This document shows, piece after piece, positions 54,470 through 61,436 of a DNA stretch of 64,000 nt; the first letter of the stretch is position 1; each line of letters opens with the position of its first letter. Source of the stretch: Hyphomicrobiales bacterium (lineage in GTDB: Bacteria; Pseudomonadota; Alphaproteobacteria; Rhizobiales; Xanthobacteraceae). The notes below the pieces were generated by a model. It was given only the letters and a program-made list of their open reading frames with translations. It was not told the DNA's origin and did not search any database. Where the stretch lies: positions 186,001-250,000 of the forward strand of contig JAFKKH010000007.1 of the NCBI GenBank assembly GCA_017305665.1, written 5' to 3'. The position numbers and the translations under genes were made by a program.

Positions 54470-55214
54470 GGGTGATGCCTCCCGAGCCGAGATAGGCCTT
54501 TCGTACCTCTGGATTGGATTCAACCTCGCTGGCGCTTCCCTGCGCCAGCAGCCGACCGAGGTGCATGACTGAAATCACATCCCCGATCGCCTTGACGAAC
54601 CCCATGTCGTGCTCGACCACGATCAGGGTGTGACGCCCCTTGAGGCGGAGAAACAGGTCTGCGGTCTTTTGCGTCTCCTGCGACGTCATTCCTGCCGTCG
54701 GCTCATCCATCAGAATGAGTGCCGCGTCCTGCGCGACGAGCATGCCGATCTCCAGCCACTGGGTCTGGCCATGCGACAAGAAGGAGGCCGGCATGTTCAG
54801 GTGATCCTCGAGCCCGACCAGAATTGCCAAACGATCGACCGCCTCGTCATCGGCGCGGCGATAGCCAGGTCGCAGATTTCGGAACACGCCCGGATGTTTT
54901 GCGCGCGCAACCTGCAGATTTTCGCTGACTGTCAGTTCGCGGAACACGCTCGGCACCTGAAATTTGCGTCCCACCCCGGCCCGAGCGATTTCATAATCCT
55001 CCAGGCCATCGAGCATGATGCCGTCAAACGCGACCGATCCCGCCGAATGCTTGATCTTGCCGCAGATCAGGTCGAGAGCCGTGGTCTTGCCCGCTCCATT
55101 CGGCCCGATCAGGCAACGCAGCTCGCCCTTGTTCACCTCGAGGTTCAGCTGATTGAGCGCGAGAAAGCCGTTGAAGCTGACCTGGATGTCACTCAGCTGA
55201 AGATAGGCGCTCAT
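54462..55214 (-). CDS. Urt/Liv-type ABC transporter ATP-binding protein (UrtD-like)
   Basis: A 250-residue ATPase of the UrtD/LivG type: Walker A GPNGAGKTTALDLICGK, signature LSHGQTQWLEIGMLVAQ and Walker B LILMDEPTAGMT. The WLEIGM signature is characteristic of UrtD. GGAGGGGGG precedes the ATG. It overlaps the end of the UrtC-like gene by 26 bp. Confidence 0.92.
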   Translation of the reverse strand: MSAYLQLSDIQVSFNGFLALNQLNLEVNKGELRCLIGPNGAGKTTALDLICGKIKHSAGSVAFDGIMLDGLEDYEIARAGVGRKFQVPSVFRELTVSENLQVARAKHPGVFRNLRPGYRRADDEAVDRLAILVGLEDHLNMPASFLSHGQTQWLEIGMLVAQDAALILMDEPTAGMTSQETQKTADLFLRLKGRHTLIVVEHDMGFVKAIGDVISVMHLGRLLAQGSASEVESNPEVRKAYLGSGGITHA

Positions 55215-56349
55215 GTCCCCCCTCCGTCTGATGGAATTGTCGGACCGGTGAGATGCCGTCCACGCGCCGCCACTGCAGTAATGTCCAAAGCGACCCGGCG
55301 AGCCCGGCCAATCCCTTCGGCAGGAAAAGAACGATCAGGACGAAGAGTGCGCCCATGACCAACGTCCAGGTTTCAACGAAGGCGGCGGACTCTGAGAGTG
55401 CACCCTGGACGCCCGCGACCAGGATCGCACCAAGCAGGGCACCAAGCAGGCTTTGACGCCCTCCCACGGCGCACCACACGACGACCGACAGGCTGAGCTG
55501 CACGCCAAGGAAGGTCGGCGACGCGAATTCCATCACGATCGTGTAAAGCATGCCGGCCAGCCCGGCGATCGCGGCTGACAGCGCGAAGGCGGCGATCTGG
55601 TAGGCACCCACATCGTAGCCGAAGTATCGCACGCGGCTTTCGTGATCGCGGATGGCCTGGATGATGAGGCCGGCCTTCGTCTGCGTAAATGCGTAGGCCA
55701 GCAGCAGTGCGCCGGTCAGGCAAAACGAGACCAGATAGTAGGTCGCGCGGCTGTAGGCATCAAAGGCGATTCCGAAATACTCGAGCTGTGCGAGATCGGT
55801 GATGCCGTTGAAACCGCCCGTATACTGCTGCTGATCGATGATAACGAGATTCAGGACGACCATGGCCGCCAGTGTGATGATCGCGACATAGACGCCCGTT
55901 ACGCGGCCGCGAAACATAAACCAGCCGAGCGCAGCGGCGACGGCAGCCGGGACCAGCATGCCGGCGCAGATCGCAAACAGATGGGATTCGAACGGCTGCC
56001 AGAACCACGGCAGGCTGGTCACGTTGTTCCAGACCATGAAATCCGGGAGTCCTTGCGGGCCCGTATGCACGGGCACGGTCTTCAATTTCAAGGTCATCGC
56101 CATGGCATAGGAGCCGAGCCCGAAACTCATGGCCTGACCGAGGTTCAGGATTCCCGCATAACCCCACGACAACGAAAGCGACATCGCCAAGATGCCAAGC
56201 ACGAGGTAGCGCGCGAGCTTGTTAAGGAGATAATCGTTGTTGAGGAGAGTCGGGACGGCAAAGATGATCGCGCAAACCACGAGAATCGTGATCAGCTCGA
56301 TGCTCGGACGACCAGATGCCGATGAGGACGCAGAATTGTGTAGCGGCAT
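55189..56349 (-). CDS. Urt/Liv-type ABC transporter permease (UrtC-like)
   Basis: A 386-residue inner-membrane permease. After a short serine-rich N-terminus come about ten hydrophobic segments, with SLSLSWGYAGILNLGQAMSF and QAIRDHESRVRYFGYDVGAYQ, the UrtC/LivM landmarks. The start is the ATG at 56349, 17 bp after the preceding gene; the upstream frame overlaps that gene and is not used. Confidence 0.91.
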   Translation of the reverse strand: MPLHNSASSSASGRPSIELITILVVCAIIFAVPTLLNNDYLLNKLARYLVLGILAMSLSLSWGYAGILNLGQAMSFGLGSYAMAMTLKLKTVPVHTGPQGLPDFMVWNNVTSLPWFWQPFESHLFAICAGMLVPAAVAAALGWFMFRGRVTGVYVAIITLAAMVVLNLVIIDQQQYTGGFNGITDLAQLEYFGIAFDAYSRATYYLVSFCLTGALLLAYAFTQTKAGLIIQAIRDHESRVRYFGYDVGAYQIAAFALSAAIAGLAGMLYTIVMEFASPTFLGVQLSLSVVVWCAVGGRQSLLGALLGAILVAGVQGALSESAAFVETWTLVMGALFVLIVLFLPKGLAGLAGSLWTLLQWRRVDGISPVRQFHQTEGGHERLSSAE

Positions 56350-56365
56350 GAAACGTCGGCCTTCC

Positions 56366-57235
56366 CTACGCGCGAACGCGTGCTGAGAACATTCCCTGCG
56401 GCTTGAACCGGATGAGAACGACGATGGCGAGAAGCACGGTCGCCTTGGCAACTGTGTCGTTTTGCAGGAACGCGATCGCACCGGACAATTCACCCAGGAT
56501 AAAAGCACTGGCGACCGTTCCAATGAGACTTTGCACGCCACCGAGAACCACGACCATGAATGCATCGATCACGTAGGTGGTGCCCATCTCGGGGGACACG
56601 CTCTTGAGCGGCGACACCAGAGCGCCTGCAAGACCGGCAAGACCGGCACCGTAAGCGAAGGTAAGGCCGTAGATCCGGCGCGAATTAACGCCGAAAGATG
56701 CAGCAATCGATCGATCCTGAATGATCGCTCGCAACTTCATCCCGACGGTGGTCCGGTTCATCAGCAGCCAGGTTAGAGCGAACAGCACGACGGCCATTCC
56801 GAGCAGAAAAATGCGATAGAGCGAGACCTGCACGCCGAGAACTTCCGTGCTGCTCGACAAGAGCTCCGGCATCTTGACGTAACGCAGTTCGCCTCCGACC
56901 GTGAGCCGGACAGCCTGCTGCAGCATGATCCCGACTCCCCAAGTCGCCAGAATCGTGTCGAGCGGCCGATTGTTGAGAAAGCTAAGAACGAAGCGCTCGA
57001 TCAGCCATCCGAACAGCGCGACGAGCAGGAAGATCGGAACGAGGCTTGCGAACAAGCCCAGCCCGAATTTCGTCTGCATCAGCCACGCGCCATAGGCGCC
57101 CAGCATGACGAACTCACCGTGAGCCAGATTGATGATGCCCATCGAGCCATAGATGATCGACAAACCAAGCGCGACCAGCAACAGGATCGAGCCGATGCTA
57201 AGGCCGGTGAAGATCTGTTGAATGAATTGATCCAT
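56366..57235 (-). CDS. Urt/Liv-type ABC transporter permease (UrtB-like)
   Basis: A 289-residue inner-membrane permease with about eight hydrophobic segments. Markers are GLSIGSILLLVALGLSIIYG, NLAHGEFVMLGAYGAWLMQ and MKLRAIIQDRSIAASFGVN. The start is the ATG at 57235; a strong hairpin (57258-57288) sits between it and the binding-protein gene. Confidence 0.92.
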   Translation of the reverse strand: MDQFIQQIFTGLSIGSILLLVALGLSIIYGSMGIINLAHGEFVMLGAYGAWLMQTKFGLGLFASLVPIFLLVALFGWLIERFVLSFLNNRPLDTILATWGVGIMLQQAVRLTVGGELRYVKMPELLSSSTEVLGVQVSLYRIFLLGMAVVLFALTWLLMNRTTVGMKLRAIIQDRSIAASFGVNSRRIYGLTFAYGAGLAGLAGALVSPLKSVSPEMGTTYVIDAFMVVVLGGVQSLIGTVASAFILGELSGAIAFLQNDTVAKATVLLAIVVLIRFKPQGMFSARVRA

Positions 57236-57257
57236 CCGCCGATGCTCCCGATGCAAA

Positions 57258-57288
57258 GGCGTGGGACGCCTTGATGCCGTCCCACGCC
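57258..57288 (-). terminator. Hairpin after the binding-protein gene (partial terminator or stabiliser)
   Basis: GGCGTGGGACG and CGTCCCACGCC form an 11-bp stem with a 9-base loop in the 60-bp gap between the binding-protein gene and the UrtB-like gene. No T-run follows on the minus strand. It is placed like the hairpins after phnD and after the Liv-type binding protein at 46031. Confidence 0.6.
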
Positions 57289-57295
57289 GGCCGCG

Positions 57296-58546
57296 TCAGC
57301 TCTTCACCACGAGGCCCTTGTCGGTGCAGACCTGACCGGGATACGCGGCATAGGGCAACGGCTTGAGCCAGTTCTTCGCCTGAACGAGGATCTTGAACTG
57401 ACCGTTCGATTGGGCCTGCGCGATCTTTGGCCAGAGCCAGGTGTGCAGGTTCTCCGGCTCGATCCGGACCTTGCCCTGCGGAGCAAGCGTTTCCTGTCCC
57501 TTCACCGCGTCGCGGATGTGTGGCGGCGTGATGTCGCTGACCGCGAGCTTTTCCACTGCCTGCTTGAAGAGATGAACCTGGAAATAGCAAGCTTCGGACA
57601 CGAAATGCGTGACCTTGTCCGCACCCCAGCGCTTCTTGTACGCCGCGACAAATTTCGCGTTTTCAGGTGATTCATAAACCATGAAATAGGGTGCCGAGGT
57701 GAAGTGGCCCGCGGCCGCCTCGCCGCCCATCGCCGCGATCTCGTTCTCGGAGGTCGTGAGACTCGCCATCGGCATCTTCGCAGGATCGAGGCCGGCTGCG
57801 TGATATTGCCGATGCAACGCGACCACGGAGTCGCCAACCACCGTCGAGAAAATCACGTTGGGTTGCGTCGAGCGGAATTTGTTGATGACGGACGAGAATT
57901 CCGAATGGCCGAGCGGCACGTACTCCTCAGCGACGACCTCGCCGCCGTGCTTCTGAAGCAGCTTCTTGCAGTAATTATTCTCTTCCTTCGGGTAGATGTA
58001 ATTGGAGCCGATCAGATAGAACTTCTTGCCAAACTTGTTGATCAGCCAGGGAATGAATTCGTCTTGCTGCTGGTTCGGAACAGCGCCAGTGTAGATCACG
58101 TTCTTCGAGCATTCGCGCCCTTCGTACAGCGTCGGATACCAATACAGATTGTTCTGGCGCTCAAAGACCGGAAGCACCGCCTTGCGGCTCGCCGACGTGT
58201 AGGAACCAAACACACTGACGCACTTGTCACCGACAACGAGCTTACGGGCTTTTTCAGCGAAGGTGGCCGGGTCCGACGCCGGATCCTCGACAACCGGAAC
58301 GACCTTCATGCCCTTGATGCCACCTGCCGCATTGATTTCCTCAATGGCCATGATGGTCGCCTTGTTCAGCGATTCCTCGATGATCGCCGTCGTGCCCGTG
58401 AGGGAAAACAGCACACCGACCTTGATCTCTCCCGCAGCCGCGGAAGCGAGATCGGCGTTCTTGATCCAGATGTGCGGAAAGCCTGCACCGGCCAGAACAC
58501 CTAGTCCCGCTGCATTTTTCAAAAGCCGCCGTCGCGTAAACGTCAT
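57296..58546 (-). CDS. Amide/urea-type ABC transporter substrate-binding protein (UrtA/FmdD-like)
   Basis: A 416-residue periplasmic protein. The N-terminus MTFTRRRLLKNAAGLGVLAGAGFP looks like a Tat signal (cited in part). The binding domain starts EIKVGVLFSLTGTTAIIEESLN and contains VFGSYTSASRKAVLPVFERQNNLYWYPTLYEG (cited in part), shared with the cytoplasmic sensor at 59333. It captures the amide for the UrtBCDE-like transporter. The ATG at 58546 follows GGGGAGAAGGGAC directly after the leader terminator. Confidence 0.92.
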   Translation of the reverse strand: MTFTRRRLLKNAAGLGVLAGAGFPHIWIKNADLASAAAGEIKVGVLFSLTGTTAIIEESLNKATIMAIEEINAAGGIKGMKVVPVVEDPASDPATFAEKARKLVVGDKCVSVFGSYTSASRKAVLPVFERQNNLYWYPTLYEGRECSKNVIYTGAVPNQQQDEFIPWLINKFGKKFYLIGSNYIYPKEENNYCKKLLQKHGGEVVAEEYVPLGHSEFSSVINKFRSTQPNVIFSTVVGDSVVALHRQYHAAGLDPAKMPMASLTTSENEIAAMGGEAAAGHFTSAPYFMVYESPENAKFVAAYKKRWGADKVTHFVSEACYFQVHLFKQAVEKLAVSDITPPHIRDAVKGQETLAPQGKVRIEPENLHTWLWPKIAQAQSNGQFKILVQAKNWLKPLPYAAYPGQVCTDKGLVVKS

Positions 58547-58561
58547 GTCCCTTCTCCCCTG

Positions 58562-58615
58562 ACAAAAAACAAAAAGCCCTCCCGATGCGCGCATACGCGA
58601 GCATTGGGAGGGCTT
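58562..58615 (-). terminator. Intrinsic terminator in the amiR-transporter leader
   Basis: On the minus strand AAGCCCTCCC pairs with GGGAGGGCTT (10 perfect pairs, extended inward by five more with one G-T). It is followed directly by TTTTTGTTTTTT. This is a textbook Rho-independent terminator, placed 16 bp before the binding-protein ATG, so it must be overridden for the transporter and amiE to be expressed. Confidence 0.88.
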
Positions 58616-58671
58616 CGTTGCCGATGTTAAATGCAGGCGGCTGTGTCGCCGCCAAACCCCGCTATTGGGGT
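58611..58671 (-). ncRNA. Candidate AmiR (ANTAR)-responsive leader hairpins
   Basis: Immediately after the amiR stop the RNA can form two hairpins with six-base loops: ACCCC-AAUAGC-GGGGU (58656-58671) and GGCGGC-GACACA-GCCGCC (58636-58653), two bases apart. A third short one, GGC-AACGAA-GCC (58611-58622), has A at loop position 1 and G at 4 as ANTAR proteins prefer, and it overlaps the 5' arm of the terminator. The first two loops do not match the A1/G4 rule, and the third has only three pairs. The arrangement is convincing; the exact binding hairpins are uncertain. Confidence 0.6.
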
Positions 58672-59328
58672 CTATTGCTGCTGATCGTAACCAAGCAATT
58701 CGAATGAGTCAACAATCGCTGCGGCAACCGCACTCGTCGAGACACGACGATCCATCGCCTGCCGTCGAATGAAGCCGTACGCCTCATTTTCCGGCATATG
58801 TCGCGTTGTCATGAGAATGGTCTTTGCGCGCTCGACAGTTCGCATCGATCTGAGATTTTCGTCGAGCCGTTCAATCTTGCTGCGCAATCGCTGTTCATAA
58901 CGAAACTGACTGCGCGCCAAAATCAGACTCGCGATCACGGCATTTCCGCTGAACGGCCGCGAGAGAGCCGCATCCGGCGTGGCATGCGCAAGCGCATCGG
59001 GCTGAATCGGATCACCGTTCGGCAGAATAACAACGAGCGCGGATCGCGCATCGCCGGGGATCCAGGGCAAGCGTCGCGCGATATCCGGTGAATACTCGCA
59101 GTAGACGATATCGGCATCGCTTGGAATCGTTTCGGGCATGGGCCACGTCTGGCGCACCCGGATTCGCAACCGCTGCAATTCCCGGACGAGGAAGGACGTC
59201 TGATCGTCGAGCGGAGCAACGACCGCAACAGCCAAGCCTCTCAACTCCTGCACGACCGTTTTCTGGTCGTCGGGAAAACCTTCCGTCTTGACCTTGTGAT
59301 GTTCGGCCTTGTTCGGCGTATCGCTCAT
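58672..59328 (-). CDS. amiR: ANTAR-domain antitermination regulator AmiR
   Basis: A 218-residue RNA-binding regulator. An N-terminal pseudo-receiver (about residues 25-135, VAVVAPLDDQTSFLVREL) without a clear phospho-acceptor is followed by a coiled coil (about 140-165). The ANTAR domain at about 165-215 reads VERAKTILMTTRHMPENEAYGF. GGAG lies 8 bp before the ATG at 59328, 4 bp after the sensor gene. Bound by the sensor it should be silent; released when amide is present, it should bind the leader that follows and prevent termination at 58562. Confidence 0.91.
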   Translation of the reverse strand: MSDTPNKAEHHKVKTEGFPDDQKTVVQELRGLAVAVVAPLDDQTSFLVRELQRLRIRVRQTWPMPETIPSDADIVYCEYSPDIARRLPWIPGDARSALVVILPNGDPIQPDALAHATPDAALSRPFSGNAVIASLILARSQFRYEQRLRSKIERLDENLRSMRTVERAKTILMTTRHMPENEAYGFIRRQAMDRRVSTSAVAAAIVDSFELLGYDQQQ

Positions 59329-59332
59329 GGTT

Positions 59333-60475
59333 TTACTCCGTGCCAGCCATCGCCCGACCGTATCCGATGAGGAATGGATCGGGGTGAACGGCAGAAGACG
59401 ATTCGTCGAGAATATCGAACTGTCCTCGGCGATTGGCTCGCCCGATGCGAGTCCATAGATCCGTATGCCCCGATAGGGGATCGACTGCCACTTGCCCTTG
59501 AGGAGCGCTGAACGTTGTTCCAAGAACCATCGATCTCAGAACGTCCGTATCCAGTGTATTTGCTTGCTCAAGCGCTTTCGCGAAGAGATAGAACTGGAAA
59601 TAAGAGGATTCGACGCACATGTTGGTCGAACAGTCGTCGCCAAACCGCTTCTTGAAATTCGTGACAAAGGTGGCGTTCGCGGCTCCGGGAACGCCCTCGA
59701 AATAGGGCGCGGCCGTGATATGCCCCTCCCCTACGTCGAAGCCCATCGCGCGAATTTCCGCTTCCGTCGTCGTCAGACTTGCGATCGGCATCGTCCGAGG
59801 ATCGAGACCCGCCTCGGTGTAGGTTTGATAAAGAAAGACGGTACCGTCGCCGACCACGGTCGAAAAAATGACATCCGGTTGGAGGCGACGGATTTCGTTC
59901 ACGACTGGAAGGAAATCCTGTCGGCGCGCACGAATGTTGAGATATCGCTCACCAACCACCGAGCCGCCGCTTTCCTTGATGAGTTCGCGCATCACCCGGT
60001 TGGATTCGCGCGGGTAGATGTAATCCGAACCGATAAAATAGAAGCGGTTGCCGTAGGTCTTCATCAGAAAGCGGCACAGAGCCAGGCTGTTCTGATTGGG
60101 CGCCGCACCCGTGTAGATGACATTCGGAGACGCTTCGAAACCCTCGTAGAGCGTCGGATACCACAACAGGCCGTTGAGCCGCTCGACCACCGGGAGGACC
60201 GCTTTCCGGCTTGAGGACGTGTAGCAACCGAAAATCGTACTGACGCTGTCTTCGATCATAAGACGTTTGGCGAAGTGACCAAACGATAGCGCTTCCGAGC
60301 CGGGATCGTAAATTACGGGTATCAACTCTCGACCATTGACGCCGCCTGCGGAATTGATCTCCTCGATCGCAAGCATCGTGCCGTAGTATTGGGTCTCCTC
60401 GATGACCGACATGAAGCCGGTGCGGGAGAACAAAACCCCAATCCGCCAGGGAGAACCCGTCTTCTGCGCGCGCAT
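59333..60475 (-). CDS. amiC: AmiC-like amide sensor and negative regulator (no signal peptide)
   Basis: A 380-residue protein with the Peripla_BP_5 fold. It begins PWRIGVLFSRTGFMSVIEETQ with no signal peptide, so it stays in the cytoplasm like AmiC, which binds amides and sequesters AmiR. It is a paralogue of the exported binding protein at 57296 (shared FGxYTSSSRKAVLPV and WYPTLYEGFEASPNVIYTGA). AGGAG lies 6 bp before the ATG. It is the first gene of the amide operon, followed at once by amiR. Confidence 0.9.
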   Translation of the reverse strand: MRAQKTGSPWRIGVLFSRTGFMSVIEETQYYGTMLAIEEINSAGGVNGRELIPVIYDPGSEALSFGHFAKRLMIEDSVSTIFGCYTSSSRKAVLPVVERLNGLLWYPTLYEGFEASPNVIYTGAAPNQNSLALCRFLMKTYGNRFYFIGSDYIYPRESNRVMRELIKESGGSVVGERYLNIRARRQDFLPVVNEIRRLQPDVIFSTVVGDGTVFLYQTYTEAGLDPRTMPIASLTTTEAEIRAMGFDVGEGHITAAPYFEGVPGAANATFVTNFKKRFGDDCSTNMCVESSYFQFYLFAKALEQANTLDTDVLRSMVLGTTFSAPQGQVAVDPLSGHTDLWTRIGRANRRGQFDILDESSSAVHPDPFLIGYGRAMAGTE

Positions 60476-60705
60476 GCGATGCTCCTGTCAAATTGACAAG
60501 CAACAAGCCCGGCGGAGACTAATGGTATAGTAAAAATCAAATCAACGAAAGATTTTCACCTATTGTCTATTTCGCGCTGCAGCGGACCGGGGCGCTGGAT
60601 GTCGAAATAGCAGCTTTGTGAGCGCAAAATCCGGTAATTCAACGAAGTCTTCGAGACTACGATTTAGGGACCAATCGAGGAGAAGGGATATTCGTTCCTC
60701 TCTGC
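60476..60705. promoter_or_regulatory. Promoter region of the amide operon
   Basis: This gap of 230 bp holds the start of the amiC-amiR transcript. Close to the ATG is TGTCAAATTGACA (60486-60498), a 13-bp palindrome partly overlapping the ribosome site. AT-rich DNA at 60520-60570 (minus strand TTTTTACTATACC) could hold the -10. No further gene is evident. Confidence 0.4.
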
Positions 60706-60915
60706 TCACATGCGCTTGAGAGCACTACCCTTGTGAGCCGCGATGTGATCGGTTTTGTCGCTTTTGATTTCGTACTGTGGATCATCTTGCGAGGCGTGAT
60801 GCGTGTGACCCTTATAGTCGAAATCCGCGGTGTGAATGGCGATGATGGTTCCCGACACTCGGCCCGCCTCGGAATTCCAGCTCACGTGATCGCCGATCTT
60901 GAATCCCTTAGTCAT
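60706..60915 (-). CDS. DUF2945 (HVA1/TUDOR-like) small protein
   Basis: A 69-residue protein of the hypervirulence-associated TUDOR-domain family: MTKGFKIGDHVSWNSEAG, VSGTIIAIHTADFDYKGHT, then DPQYEIKSDKTDHIAAHKGSAL. Such proteins are common in Proteobacteria and of unknown function. It overlaps the DUF488 gene by 8 bp, so the two are co-translated. Confidence 0.87.
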   Translation of the reverse strand: MTKGFKIGDHVSWNSEAGRVSGTIIAIHTADFDYKGHTHHASQDDPQYEIKSDKTDHIAAHKGSALKRM

Positions 60916-61300
60916 GCTGCGGGCTCCCCATTTTCTGCAGAAGGACCTGCTTTAGAACAACTGCATCGTTATGCTCTTCGTCGTGCGCGCCGTAGACAAG
61001 GGTGACCGTTTTCCTCTTGGCCAGAGCACGAATGCGATCGAGCTGCTCCGCATGTTGCTTCAATTCCTTCCTGTAGCGACGCTGAAATTCCGGCCACCGG
61101 TCAGGGTCATGACCGAACCATTGCCGTAACTCAGCGCTCGGAGCGATCTCCTTCATCCAATCATCCAGAGCGGCATCGACTTTGCTCACCCCACGGGGCC
61201 AGAGTCGATCGACGAGGATCCGTATGCCATCCGCCGGCTCGGCCTGAACGTATGCACGTTTCAATCGGAGGCGCGAAGCGGGAAACGGAGGCCTTGTCAT
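60908..61300 (-). CDS. DUF488 family protein
   Basis: A 130-residue protein of the DUF488 (YeaO-like) family. It has the hallmark DGIRILVDRLWPRGVSKVDA, WMKEIAPSAELRQWFGHDP and TLVYGAHDEEHNDAVVL. The start is the ATG at 61300, with AAGGAG 12 bp upstream. The function is unknown, though members are often near stress or metal genes. It is 136 bp from the molybdoenzyme gene upstream. Confidence 0.88.
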   Translation of the reverse strand: MTRPPFPASRLRLKRAYVQAEPADGIRILVDRLWPRGVSKVDAALDDWMKEIAPSAELRQWFGHDPDRWPEFQRRYRKELKQHAEQLDRIRALAKRKTVTLVYGAHDEEHNDAVVLKQVLLQKMGSPQHD

Positions 61301-61436
61301 GCGGGTAGTTACTCCTTGAATCTCAACACCGAACTTCAGCCAGATCACAATCGACGTTTTTCATGTCTGACGACTCAATCCTTGCAAGAGAGTGCGGTGC
61401 AATAACGCTATCCACATGGTGGCCGATTGCGCTTCG

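Noticed and set aside
53774..57235. Urease-linked urea transporter
   Set aside because: The transporter genes look Urt-like, but no urease gene is near and the operon has amiE and AmiC/AmiR, so amides are the more likely cargo.
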